Shown here piece by piece: positions 21,217-32,220 of a stretch of DNA of 64,000 nucleotides (its first letter is position 1; every line of letters starts with the position of its first letter). This DNA comes from Prorocentrum cordatum (lineage: Eukaryota; Sar; Dinophyceae; Prorocentrales; Prorocentraceae). The position numbers and the translations under genes were made by a program. The notes beneath the pieces are model-generated. The model was not told the origin of the DNA. It worked only from the letters and a program-made list of their open reading frames with translations, and ran no database searches. The DNA is taken from assembly GCA_963575745.1 (NCBI GenBank), contig CAUYUJ010015272.1, positions 75,001 through 139,000 on the forward strand, read 5' to 3'.

Positions 21217-21400
21217 ATGCAGTGGTCAGCTCGTGGATCCACTATCCAGTTGCCTGCGGCAACCCTTGCCACCGTGCCTGTGCAACAGCGTAGCAGAAAC
21301 GAGTTTGAATTCTTGACGCTTAGCGTATCCCCACCAGCTCATCCAGGAACGATGCCCAGGGGAGCTGCCCTTATCCGGGGAGCCAAGCATCACCTGGAGA
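21217..21400 (+). CDS. Probable C-terminal exon of the membrane protein
   Basis: A frame-1 stretch reads PVQQRSRNEFEFLTLSVSPP followed by AHPGTMP. This matches the segment CQFFTLGVPPPEHPEMI at the end of the 63.5-kb gene, in protein and in nucleotides. The frame differs from the 20505 exon, so an intron or indel lies between about 21130 and 21217. After about 21400 the frame runs into TTGGGG-type repeats, so the true stop is uncertain. Confidence 0.45.
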
Positions 21401-21414
21401 GCTCGGGGAGCCCC

Positions 21415-21730
21415 TGTGGACAAGAGGCTTCTTGGATGCCCCGTGGAGTCTCTTGGGATGCCTCTTGGGGTCTCTTGGAGGCCTGTTAGGGCGTCTCGTG
21501 GGCCTCCTGGCGGCTCTTGGATCTTCGGGAGCCTCGGGGGCCTCTTGGAGGCGAGGGCCTCTTGGCGGTCTTCAGAGTCTCTTGGGGCATCTTTGGGTGC
21601 CTCTTGGGGGTCTCTTTGGGGCCTCTTGGGGCCTCTTTGGCGTCCTTCGGGGGGGGCCTGCTTTGACTCTCTTCGGGGGGCCTGTTTGGACCCCCCTCGG
21701 GGCTTGTTTTCGGCCCCTGGATTGACATAG
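21415..21730. repeat. CCTCTTGGGG-type degenerate repeat
   Basis: Units such as GGGGCCTCTTGGGG and GTCTCTTGG. It is a close relative of the CCAAGACGGCC family in reverse orientation. Confidence 0.75.
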
Positions 21731-21829
21731 CTGAGGATGGAGTGGTAGCCAGCTCGTATGGGCCTCTAGCATTGTAAGAGGGGCAGTCTATGTGGTGTAA
21801 TTAATTTCTACCAATGATTTGACACATCC

Positions 21830-22660
21830 CATGCTCTTGCAAACATCCCACCAACCCACCCGCAACTTGGTTTACAAGACCCGTGCTTTGGCGATTGCGA
21901 TGCATGCTTGGCGTTGGCTGGTGCATCTCTGCGGCCGCGCCAACCCGAGCACGCGCGCGCAGCGGCCAGCCATTTTGGCGCCACCGACGCGGCCGCGGTG
22001 GCGCTGACCGCTGGGCGCATCCCAGCGGGCACTTCACTGCGAGTCGGCGACTTGGGCGGGCGCGGTATCATGGCAACGCCGACTACGGTAGATATGGTGG
22101 TGATACTAGCGATGCTGGTGACGATGTTCACACCGACGAAGGCGCGGCCAGTACGGGCGCCGATGCTTCTCACGCCGACGACGATGACGGTGTCCTCGCG
22201 TCGGCGATGAACGTTTTGGAAAGAGTTCGACATGCGCGCGCGGCCGGCGCGCGAGAGTGGCCCGCATGGTTGTATTTGACACGGATGGTGCCCCCCCCAG
22301 CACGCGCGCAAGGGCGTGCGAACGATGTCGGCATGCGGCGCCAGAGGCCTGTTTGGCAGAATTCTATGAATATGTTAAACAATGAGTGTTTTTTTCAATA
22401 ATTCGCAAGCGCGTGCGCAAGTTTTTCTTGAAAACTGATGTTGCGAAACCCTGTGTTTTTGAATGTTGTTTGGACATTCGGTTTTGATATCGTTTCGCAA
22501 CCAACGGTTTTTTTCAAGGATTCCGGCATGCGCGCGCGACGACGCGCGCGTGCACTCCGTCGCATCTGTTGTAAAAGGATTCTCGCGACGACATGCGCGC
22601 AAGGGCGTTCGAACGATTTCGACATGCGCGCGCGAAGCCCGTGTGGTAGTATTTTCTGAT
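21830..22660 (+). repeat. Dispersed repeat DR1, copy a
   Basis: It shares with 23.08, 26.1, 35.9 and 36.9 kb a core that runs from CCCACCC through GCGATTGCGATG and GGCGTTGGCTGG. The core continues through a GACGCGGCCGCGGTGGCGCTG block, GGGCGGGCGCGGTATCATGG and a GAT/GAC-rich part. The tail carries GCGCGCAAGGGCGTTCGAA and GATTTCGACATGCGCGCGCG-type words. Frames are not conserved between copies, so it is not a gene. Confidence 0.8.
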
Positions 22661-22929
22661 AGTGTTGAAACAACCAATGGTTTTCTTAAGGATTCGCCAG
22701 AGCGCGCGCACACGCTTTATTTTGAACATCGCGTTGCGAAGCTCGATTATGAAAGCCTTCCGAAACCGAGAGTTTTTGATGAATTTCGGCATGCGCGCGC
22801 GACGGCGCGCGCGTGTGCACTCTGTCTCATTTGTTGCAAGGGGTGATTTTTGATGAACGGATGTGCGCGCATATTTGTTCGCAAAGGGTGGCGGGAGGAA
22901 GGAGGTCGATACCCTCTCGGTTGTGATGT

Positions 22930-23640
22930 TCTGAATTCGTATTTCGGATGGGCGATGGGGCAGAATCGATGAACATTGCAATTCGAAGAAGCGAAAAGGT
23001 GGGTCGATAGACCCGGCGGGGGGGGGGTAGTGTCTGTTGTCTTTTTAGGAAGGATTTCATGTTGCCGAACATGAAGTTGTCGACTCCACTGCTCGCGCAA
23101 TCGTGCCACCCGCCCACCCGAAACGTGGTTTGCAAAACCCATGCGGCAGCGATTGCGATGAGTTTTTGGCGTTGGCTGGTGCATTTCTGCGGCTGCAGTG
23201 ACCCGCGCATGCTCGCGCGCGCAGCGGCCAGCTAATTTGGCACGATCGACGCGAACGCGGTGGCGTTGACCGCTCGGCACATCTCGGCCGGCACTTCAGT
23301 GCGAGATGGCGGTTTGGGCGGGCGCGGTATCATGGCAACGTCGGCAACGGTTGACGCGATGAATTATAGCAGCGATGTTGGCGACGATGCTGGCAGCGAC
23401 GACGGGGCAGCCAGTGGCGGCGCCGATGCTGATAACGCCGACGACGATGACGGTGTCTTCGCGTCCGTGATGGAGGTTTTGTAAAGAGTTCGACATGCGC
23501 GCGCGCGGCAGACGCGCGATAGTGGCCCGCATGGTTTTTCTGACGCGAATTGCGCCATCCCAGCACGCGCGCCGGCGTTCGAACGATTTCGACATGCGCG
23601 CGCGCGAAGCCTCTTTGGTTTAATGTCATGAAAATGTGGA
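22930..23640 (+). repeat. Dispersed repeat DR1, copy b
   Basis: It has the head segment GGATGGGCGATGGGGCAGAA (22945 on), a G-rich middle, and the core from about 23085. It is one of three uninterrupted copies that can be aligned with the DNA flanking the MULE insertion. The short acidic ORF at 23260-23484 is not conserved in other copies. Confidence 0.8.
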
Positions 23641-23689
23641 ACGAGCGTTTGGCTTTCTTCAGGATTGGCAAGAACGCGCGCGTACGTTG

Positions 23690-23691
<2 letters not shown>

Positions 23692-23729
<38 letters not shown>
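23692..23729. repeat. GTT trinucleotide microsatellite
   Basis: Twelve near-perfect GTT units. Confidence 0.95.
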
Positions 23730-23730
<1 letters not shown>

Positions 23731-23929
23731 TATTGTATCGGTTGGGAAAACCCGCGTTGCGAAACAATGTGTTTTTATTTGTGTTTTTTGACATTCGATT
23801 TGGAAACCCTCACGAGGCCGAAGGGTTTTGAAGGATGTAGGCGTGCGCGCGACGATGCGTGCGCGCGCAGTTTGTTCCTTTTTTTGAGGGGGCAATGGAC
23901 TCGTGACAACTGATGACTTTTGATAAGCA

Positions 23930-24190
23930 AGTGCACGCACACACACATATATACACACATACATACAAGACTGCATTGGCGCTGCGCGCCATGCACCTTG
24001 GCCCCCTGAGTTTCGCACGCAAATAGAGTGCGTGCGTGCGTACATTCGCGCATGCATGTACACACGCGCACGCGCATGCACGTTCCGCGTGTATGGGTAT
24101 GTATATGTTTGGGAAACTCGTATGTGTTTGTCGGTGCACGCTATATATAACACTACGGGTGCGCATGCACATGTGTCAATGCGACAATGC
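23930..24190. repeat. Alternating purine-pyrimidine (CA/TG, CG) tract
   Basis: Dense ACACACATATAT, TGCGTGCGTGCG and CGCGCACGCGCATG words with possible left-handed DNA character. No gene. Confidence 0.6.
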
Positions 24191-24194
24191 ATGG

Positions 24195-24960
24195 CCGATG
24201 TCCGCGTTGGACAAACGAAAGTGGCCAGACTACCATGGGACAGTGCATCGCCGAGGTCAGCGTTGCGATGACGTTCCGAGCGAAGATGGCTTGAACACCT
24301 CCTCTCAGGACATACCAGAACTCAGAGTTGCGAGGATGTCTGAAACGAAAATGGCGTGAACACCTCGGCTCAGGGCATATCGGAACGCAGAATTGCGAGG
24401 ATGTCTCAGGGGATTGTGGCGGGACTACCATTGGGCAGGGCATCTCGGAATCCACAGCTGCGAGAATGTTTATAGCGAAACCGGCCGGACCACCTCAGCT
24501 CAAGGATTCTGGAACGTAGAGTTGCGAAGAAGTCTCATAGCGGAAGTGGCTGGACCAGATTGGGGCAGGGCTTCTTCGAGGTCAGAGTTCGGAGGTGGTC
24601 TCAAGCCACAGTGGTCGGAGTTCCTCAGCTCAGGGCGCCTCGGAACCGAAAGTTGCGAGGATGGTTCTGGCGAAACTGACCTACCTGAACACCGCAAGGT
24701 TAGGACATCCCTGGACGCAGAATGGCGAGGGTGTCGCATGCGAAAGTGGCCGGACCACCGTGGGGTAGGGCGCCGCCGAGGTCAGAGTTGCGAGGATTTC
24801 TCAGGCGAAAGTGGGCTGAACACTGCTGCGGAGGCAATATCTCGCGTCAGAGTTATGAGGATGTTTCAGGGGCGGGCGAACCAGATCACTACGCAGCAAA
24901 GCATATCCGACCGCGACGTTGCGAAGAGGTCTCAGGCGCAAATGGGCATGCGGGACGTCG
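24195..24960 (+). repeat. 66-bp minisatellite, about 11 units
   Basis: Diverged units contain GTTGCGAGGATGTCTC, then GAAAGTGGCC, CACCTCAGCTCAGGGC and ATCTCGGAACGCAGA. The anchor GTTGCGAGG recurs at about 24326, 24392, 24458, 24521, 24587 and 24652, a period of 66 or occasionally 63. A multiple of three keeps one long frame open (24393-25460, 22-residue repeats). The frame's quality does not otherwise suggest a protein. Confidence 0.8.
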
Positions 24961-25074
24961 CTTGTCCTTTGGGATATTATGGAAGAAGCCTGGGAATCTA
25001 CTGGGTGCGTTTAGGTTCGCCGAACCGAAACGCAGAAGGGGAACAAATGAGAAGCCTGAGTCGTATCAGTGGAT

Positions 25075-25690
25075 GTTGCCTCTTTGGGCCTTCTTGGGGG
25101 CCCTTTTGGGGCCTTCCGGGGCCCTCTTGGGCCGTCTTGTGTTCTGTCTGGGCCGTTTTGGGGCATCTTGGAGGCCTTCGCCCGTCTTGGGGCTTTCTTG
25201 TGGGTCTGTTGGGGCCTTCTCGGGAGTCTCTTGGGGCGGTCCTGGGGCTCTCTTGGGGCCGTCTTGGGGCCTTGTGGGGCCGCTTTCGTGCCCTCTTGGG
25301 CTGTCTAGGGGTTCTTTTGGGCCTTTTTGGGACCCTTTGGGGGCCTCGGGGACCGTGTTGTGATGAGCATTGGGGCCTCTTGGCCCTGTCTTGGGCTGCC
25401 TTGGTCCGGATACATGGGAAGCGGGGAAAACCTTCAGAAACTATTGAACAAAAACAATGATATTCGCCTCTTCGGGCCCTGTGGGGAAGCTTCTTGGAGG
25501 CCTCTTGGGGCGTTTTGGAGCGATCTTTGGGGCTAGGACGGCTCTTGGAGGGATCTTGGGGCGTTTTGGAGCGATTTTTGACGCTAGGACGGCTCCTTTG
25601 GGGTCGTCGTAAACCGTCTTGGGGCTCTCTGAGGTCGTTTCGGGAGCGCGCCGGAACGTCCGGAGCCCTCTGGGGCTCTCCTGAAGTCCT
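25075..25690. repeat. CCAAGACGGCC family, minus orientation, 400-bp period
   Basis: CTTGGGGCC and GCCGTCTTGG units with AT-richer spacers near 25010-25080 and 25403-25470, about 400 bp apart. Confidence 0.7.
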
Positions 25691-25798
25691 CCCTGATCGT
25701 CTGGAAAGCTGTGCGAAAATCCCGGGGTGGGCCAAATTCGTGGGGGTGGGGGGGTGTTTTTTTCCGGGGTCCCCGGCCCTATAACCATATATAATTAG

Positions 25799-25838
<40 letters not shown>

Positions 25839-25874
25839 CATATATAATAATATATATAACCTACATACATACAT

Positions 25875-25917
<43 letters not shown>

Positions 25918-25965
25918 ATATATCTATATATACACATATATATATGTACAGGTATAGCGAGTTCG
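25799..25965. repeat. AT dinucleotide microsatellite
   Basis: Long TATATA runs with AC and ATC interruptions, AT-rich within an otherwise GC-rich window. Confidence 0.95.
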
Positions 25966-26715
25966 TATTTAGGATGGGCGATGGGGCAAAACCGCATTTA
26001 ATTTTCAATGGAAAAACGGGGCGCCGGTAATCCCGGGGGTGGGTGGGGGGGGACAGAGTCTATCTTAGAAAGTAGAATCTGCGTGGTGCAAGAGATTTTA
26101 ACAAACGAGCTGACGCTTCCCATGGCCTTGCACACGTCGCGCCCACCCACCCGCGACTTGGCTTGCAAAGCCCATGCGGTGGCGATTGCGATGAGTGCTT
26201 GGCGTTGGCTGGTCCATGTCTGCGGAAGCGCTAACCCGAGCTTTCGCAGCGGCCAGCTATTTTGGCGCGACCGACGCGGCCGCGGTGGCGCTGACCGCTG
26301 GGTGCGCCCAGGCTGGCACTTCGCTGCAGATCGGCGGCTTGGGCGGGCGCGGTATCATGGCAAAGCCGACAACGGTGGACGCGACGATGATAGTAGCGAT
26401 GTTGGTGGCGATGTTGACGACGACGACGACGGCGCGGCCATTGCGGGCGCCGATGCTGATCGCGCCGTCGATGATAACGGCGCCCTCGCGTCGGCGATGA
26501 AGGTTTTGGAAGAAGTTCGACGTGCGCGCGCGGCCGACGCGCGAGAGTGACCCGCGCTGGTATCTTTGACGCGGGTCGCCACGCCCCAGCACGCGCGCAA
26601 AGGGCGCGCGAATGATGTCGGCGTGCGGCGCCAGTGGCCCGTTTGGCAAAATTCCATGACATCTCTCGGTGTTCTATGTATGGTTTTCTCAAAAATGCGC
26701 AGGGGCGCGAGCGCG

Positions 26716-26747
<32 letters not shown>

Positions 26748-27368
26748 AGAACTGACGTTGCGAAACCACGTGTGCTCGACGTGCGTTTTGGACACTCGGT
26801 GTTTAACATCGAGGCGAAATCGAAGGTTCTCGACGGATGTCGGCGCGCGCGCGCGACGGCGCGCGCGCGTCGTCCTTTTCTCTGGGGGGGCAAAGGATTC
26901 TCGCGACGGCGCGCGCGCGAGGGCGTTCCAGCGATTTCGACGCGCGCGCGAGGCCCGCTTGGCAGCACCTTATGAACATATTTCGAGGTTTGCTTGGAAA
27001 TCCGCGAAAGCGCGCGCGCAAGTTCCTGTTTGGGACACCCTGCGCGGCGAAACCATGTGTTCTTATGCCTATATATATGTATGTATGTATATAAATATTT
27101 ACGAACGCTTGATTTTGAAATCTCTGCGAGGCCGAAGGTTTTTCAAGGATTCAGGCATGCGCGCGCGATGGTGCGCGCGCGTGCACTTCGTCATTTTTGT
27201 TGCAAGGGGTTTTTGAAAATTGTTTTTCCTTTGATTATCGAGCGCGCGCGCATATGTTTGGTTGCTGGGGCTGGGGGGGGGGCTGATGCCGGTTGGGCGG
27301 GGGTAGTTCGACTGCGTATTCAGGATAGGCGACGGGGCAGGATCGCACGACAATTCCAACGCGAAAGG
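25966..27368 (+). repeat. Dispersed repeat DR1, copy c, and left part of the interrupted copy
   Basis: The head starts with GGATGGGCGATGGGGC and the core runs at about 26130-26640. It includes a 30-base T run at 26717-26746 and GCGCGCGC-rich tails. A second head segment (GGATAGGCGACGGGGCAGG, 27322 on) ends at the target-site duplication 27359-27368. It is cut there by the MULE and continues at 35,613. Confidence 0.75.
27359..27368 (+). repeat. Target-site duplication, left copy
   Basis: ACGCGAAAGG, repeated exactly at 35603-35612. Ten base pairs fits the 8-11 bp duplications of Mutator-like elements. Confidence 0.75.
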
Positions 27369-27475
27369 GCTATTGGTCTCTTCACCGGCCAAGTGGGACC
27401 CTTCACCGGCCAGATGGGACCTTTCACCGGCTGATCCGTTCACCGGCTGATTGGGTGTTTCACCGGCTACGTCTT
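27369..27475 (+). repeat. MULE left terminal repeat
   Basis: GCTATTGGTCTC is followed by about five copies of a TTCACCGGC-containing unit spaced 18-21 bp. The first two units match the reverse complement of the right end with few differences. Confidence 0.75.
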
Positions 27476-28135
27476 TCAATTGAAAGTTGATTGTAGTGTT
27501 CGCGCGTACGCCACCAAGAACGAGTGTGGAGTGCTAAGGGTTGCCACAACCGTTTCTGCAATTACTTGTTTTTTGTTGTTTTTTGGAGGCTGGTGAAGAG
27601 ACCAATTCTGGTCGCGTACCACCGTGGCATGCATGGTGGGAGGAGGAGGAGGAGGAAGAGGATGCGTAGGAGCAGGAAAGAGTAGGAAAGATAGGGAGGG
27701 GAGGTCGGTGGAATTCTCCCCAAGGTAAGGTATCATGCCAAAGGGTACCTCATGTAAGCATGCGATACATGTACATAACCATTTTGAATAGGCGCACTGA
27801 ATGGGTAAACTTTGGCACGTGGCTGTTCTGACTTCTCTGTGATGTAATAGGATGTTGTTCCATGCCGCGCAGTGGCCTGCGGCAATTCCGCCGCCGCGCC
27901 ATTTCAACACCTGGGGTGGCGACTGTTCGATGGGGCGCCGTAGCGGGCGAGATGTCGTGTCCCGAGGCTGGGGACACCCGTAACATGTGACGCATTCCTC
28001 CACATTGTGTTGGCGGAGGACATGAAAACGATGGTGATTGTGGTGGCGGTGGTGACGACGACGATAGCGATGAAGAGGAGAAGGGAAAGGAAGGGGATCA
28101 TTAGCATAACAAGATGATCAGGAGCAGGGGAAACT
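27476..28135. other. Unique subterminal region of the MULE
   Basis: No confident gene. A minus-strand frame of 175 codons (27476-28003) covers most of it, but proline runs and lack of motifs make it unconvincing. A short GGA tract lies at 27630-27660. Confidence 0.45.
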
Positions 28136-28139
28136 TCAA

Positions 28140-29035
28140 GGCGGGCGAAGTGTGATCGGCAGGGTGATGACGATGACGATGATACAGTATGATGACGATG
28201 ACCATGACGACGATGGTGATGATGACGATGCTGGTCACGATGACCATGATTATGCCGATGACGACGACGACGATGATGATGATCGTTCTGGTGGTGATGA
28301 CGATGATTACGATAGTGATGATGACGACGACGATGATCATGATGCGTATGGCGACGATGGCGATTACGATGATGACGATGACGATGAGGTTGAGGATGAT
28401 GATGATGATGCTAATGATGATGACGATGATGATGCCGATGATGATGATGGTGATGACGATGATGCTGATGATGCGGATCATGATGATGGCGACGATGATG
28501 ATTGTGATGATGACGATGATGACGATGATGATGTTGACTATGATGTTGATGCTGATAATGCCGATGATGGTGACGATCATGACGACGATTATGATGATGA
28601 TGATGATGATGATGATGAGGATGATGACTGTGATGGTGATGGTGATGGTGGTGGTGATGATGATGATGACGATGACGATGATGAGGATGAGGATGATGAC
28701 GATGATGATGATCATCATGCTGATGATGATGTTGATGATGATGGTGATGATGATGATGCTGCTGATGATAATGATGGTGGTGATGTTGATGATGATGCTG
28801 ATGATGATGCTGATGCTGCTGATGATAATGATGGTGGTGATGTTGATGATGATGATGCTGATGATGTTGATGATGATGGTGATGATGATGCTGCTGATGA
28901 TGTTGATGGTGGTGATGTTGATGATGATGATGCTGATGATGATGATGATGATGCTGATGATGATCATGATGCTGCTGATGATAATGATGGTGGTGATGCT
29001 GATGATGATGATGTTGATGATGATGATGCTGTTGT

Positions 29036-29068
<33 letters not shown>
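28140..29068. repeat. GAT microsatellite, about 930 bp
   Basis: GATGATGAC units with GCTGAT and GGT interruptions. It opens all frames: Asp-rich and Met-rich on plus, His-rich and Ile-rich on minus. All of these long ORFs are artefacts. Confidence 0.95.
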
Positions 29069-29069
<1 letters not shown>

Positions 29070-29084
29070 ACCGAAACCCCATTG

Positions 29085-29570
29085 GGGCCCCCACGTTTTC
29101 CCAGAGGTTGGGGCGTTTCTCAAGTTTCCATGGGGCTCCAACGTCTTCCCATGGATCGGTTCTCATCTCGAACCTCCCTGGGGCTCCCAGGTTTTCCCAG
29201 GGATCCGGGCTCACCTCGAGCCTCCCTGGGGCTCCCACTTTTTTTCAGGCATCAGGGATCATCTCGAGCCTCCCTGGGGCGCCCACGTTTTCCCAGAGAT
29301 CGGGTCTCATATCGAGCGTCCGGGGGGACGGTTTGAGTCCTGCCGAGTCTTCCCTGGGGCTCCTACGTTCTCCTGGGGATCGGGGCTCTTGTCGAGACCC
29401 CAGGGGACTCCTAAGTTTTCCCAGGGGTCGGGACTCATCTCGAGCCTCCCTGGGGCTCCCACGTTCTCCGAGGCATCGGGGCTCATCTCGAGCCTCCCTG
29501 GGGTTCCCACGTTCTCCGAAGCATCGGGGCTCATCTCGAGCCTCCCTGGGGCGCCCGCGTTTTCCAATGT
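29085..29570. repeat. About 48-bp minisatellite, left array
   Basis: Units contain CCTCCCTGGGGCTCCCACGT, TTTCCCAGG, GATCGGGGCTC and ATCTCGAG. The same family fills much of the transposase intron at 32480-33530. Confidence 0.85.
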
Positions 29571-29574
29571 CCTT

Positions 29575-30039
29575 CTTCTTCTCCTCCTCCACCTCCTCCT
29601 CCTCCTCCTCTTCCTCTTCCCATTAGTTCCTATATTTATGTTCCTCCACTGCATCCTTGTCCTCTCGCTCTTCTCTGCGGGAGTTTCCTGGGGCTCCCAC
29701 GGAATCCTGCAGTGAACAAGCGTGTGCGCACAAGCGAGGCGAGAGGCCAGTAAAGACAGGTTTCTCGTTGGCCCCCTGCAGGGTGTCTTCAGGCCGTCAT
29801 GGGCTCTGGATGGGGGCCTCTGTACGCGGGCCTTGCAAAATAGGGGCAACCAAGCCCCTGGCTCCACTCTCATCCCCTCCACCTCTCCCCACATCCACCC
29901 CACCTCCTTATCGTCCTATTCCGACCCCTCCGTAGCCAGTGTGCCTCAGGGGGAGTTTTCTGCAGCAGTGCTTCACACACCTTGAGCTCAGAACTCATTT
30001 CAAAGAGTGCGCAACTCAATCTGCATTGAAGTCCTTGTC
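29575..30039. other. Region upstream of transposase
   Basis: A CTCC tract (29576-29620), then unique DNA. A 26-bp segment around 29718-29743 (TGTGCGCACAAGCGAGGCGAG) recurs in direct orientation at 35473-35498, close to the right end. The first-exon ATG follows without an obvious spliced-leader match. A promoter cannot be identified. Confidence 0.4.
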
Positions 30040-32220
30040 ATGGGGTTCACCGTGGACGGATGGAGTCTCACATTGCTTGCCCTTCTGTGTGCTTGGCCCA
30101 CATGGTACGTGGACGAGAGCGTGCTCACCCACAATCTAAGTGAGAAGTGGTACGCGGACGAGTGGTGTGTGATGGAGATTGCAGCTCACGAGCAATATGT
30201 GCAAGCCATTGCGGAGCACGACATGCATCATGATAGCAGCGTGTTCATGCTAACTGCCTTGGGTTATGAGTCAAACAATTTGTATGACAACCTGATCGCA
30301 TACTCCTCTTGGGGCATTCACGGCCACGACATCATGCAGGGAACTCCCGTGGTTCCGTTGTCTTGGGGCCCCTCGCTCACGGACTATCTCGCCAGGAGTG
30401 TTGGCGAAATCATCACAGAGCCCGCCCGTCAGCCAGCGCAGATCCACATGACGGCGACGCTTCACGGAGGAGCTCCAAAACAGATTACTGCCAGGAAGCG
30501 CCCTGCTGCAGCAATGGGTGTGCAAGGGACCGCGCATATAGGGTCGGCAGAGAACCCTCCTGCAGCGCGCGTGGCAGAGCCTCGTTCGAAACGCCCGCGC
30601 ATGGCTTGTTCGCTAGACGCCTACCCCATTGCTGTTAAGATCTATAACAACAAGGAAGAGGCACATGAGGAGCTCGGCATCAAGCAGCGCGTCCGCAGCC
30701 ACAAAGCGTGCGTGCACTCCTCGAAACCAACCTTCTGCACCCTCTTCTGTAAGCTATGGCAAGAAGGATGCAAATGGAAAGGTGCCCTGTCTTTCTTACG
30801 CTCCGGCCAGGTGGAGTTGCGTGCAAAGAGCGACGAAACCAAGGACCACAACCATCAGCTGCAAGTGCTTGTGGGCAAGCAGGGATGCCAGAGTTTGGAG
30901 GTGAAGCGCGCGTTGACCAAGGCTCTAACAGAAAAGGCTGCTACGACCCCGCGCCAGGCCGAGAGGGCTCTGAAGCTTGGAAAGGACAGCCCTGCTGGCG
31001 ACGACAAGCTGAAGCTCAAGACCATCCAATTTGCGAAGCGCAATTTCCAGCGGCGGCGGAAGGCCGCGAGACAGGACCTAGGTAACATCACCACCGAAGT
31101 CAACAAGCACACCGCTATCCCCAGGAAGATGCACAAGGGCTTCTTCGCTGTCGTTGAATGCGTCCGTCTGGCTCCGCGGAAGGGGGCGCCGACATCGAAG
31201 GTGACTTTGGTAGCCACGACGAAGCATCTGATGAATCGGTTCCTCCAGTCGTCGGTGGCCCAGCTGGACGGCGGGTTTAAGAACAACCTCTTGGGTTGGC
31301 CATGCACCTTCTTGGGGTGCACCAGCCCCGCCATGACATTCTGCCCAACCGCCATCGCACTCACGTCGACCTTGAAATCAGAGCACATGGAAGAGGCGTT
31401 GGTCGGGTACGCCCATGCGACCAACAGAGTGACTCGCGAATTCCCTGCCAAATCCTTTGCCATGTCGGACGGCGCGGAGGAGTACAGGAAGCCAGCCAGG
31501 ATAGCGTTCTCGGACAAACGCACGCAGTGCCAGAGCTTGATGTGTTGGTTTCACATGAAGGATGCGGTGCTAGACTTCGTGAAGAGGCACGCGCTGTGCG
31601 CGGAGACGGAGTTGCTTGCGCAGGAGATCGGCAACGACTTGGACATGATGCACCATTCCGCGACCGTGGTGGAGTTCGAGGCCAAATGCGCAGCAGTGCG
31701 ACACCTTTGGGTGGAGTCAGGCTGCGCTGCCGCCACAGAGTTCACGGACAAGGGAGGGAAAAAGCACAATCTCGACACGTACTTCCACAAGCAATGGAAG
31801 TCACTTCGTCCCGAATGGCATTGCGGCATGATGGACCGCGCCCCAGTTCCTCTGCCGACCACGAACAACCAGGTCGAAATCGAGATTCGTTGGTCAAGGA
31901 AGGACGCGGGGAACGTTCCTGGTTCCGCGACTGAGTGCATCAACTTCCTCCTGGATCAGGCGGAATTCTACTCGAAGCGCGACTGGCGCCCAGAGGAGAC
32001 GCGGCCAGTGCCGAAGCATCTATGGGCGAAAGCCCGCGGGATCAGAGCGTTATTTGGCACCGACAAGATTCGCAAGGTGGCCAGGGGAGTGTACTGCTGC
32101 GCTGCGGGCGCAACGGACATGACGGACAAGGACGACCAGGCCGAGCGGGCAGCCATCACCCAGGACTTCGGGCGGCGAACATTCGCGCTGACTGGCATTT
32201 TCCCGTCGACCCTAACTGCC
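30040..32220 (+). CDS. MULE transposase, exon 1 (WRKY/GCM1-like finger plus DDE core)
   Basis: The ATG at 30040 (MGFTVDGWSL) is the first methionine of a 727-codon open stretch without stops. Residues 237-272 hold CKLWQEGCKW and KDHNH (C237-x6-C244...H270-x-H272), the pattern of the WRKY/GCM1-type DNA-binding finger of MULE transposases. The MULE catalytic core follows. It has QLDGGFKNN with Asp410, AMSDGAEEY with Asp477, the CWFH motif (Cys502, His505) and TTNNQVEIE with Glu613, which together make the DDE triad. The tail contains a conserved-looking helical region before a (CTC)n tract. An N-terminal basic stretch (KRPAAA, RSKRPR) may be a nuclear signal. The enzyme would cut and paste the element from its TIRs. 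The exact 3' exon border is not visible; the frame becomes poly-Leu after 32220. Confidence 0.85.

Noticed and set aside
21958-21971. CAGCCATTTTGGCG, resembling the spliced leader core
   Set aside because: The match is only 12 bases, and the same position in other DR1 copies (23228, 26252) drifts away, so it is part of DR1.
24393-25460. 355-codon plus-strand ORF
   Set aside because: The first part is the 66-bp minisatellite and the second part the CTTGGGGCC repeat. Kept only as a repeat observation.
28101-29336. Very long ORFs (Asp-rich, Met-rich, Ile-rich, His-rich) on both strands
   Set aside because: They are translations of one GAT microsatellite, open in almost every frame.
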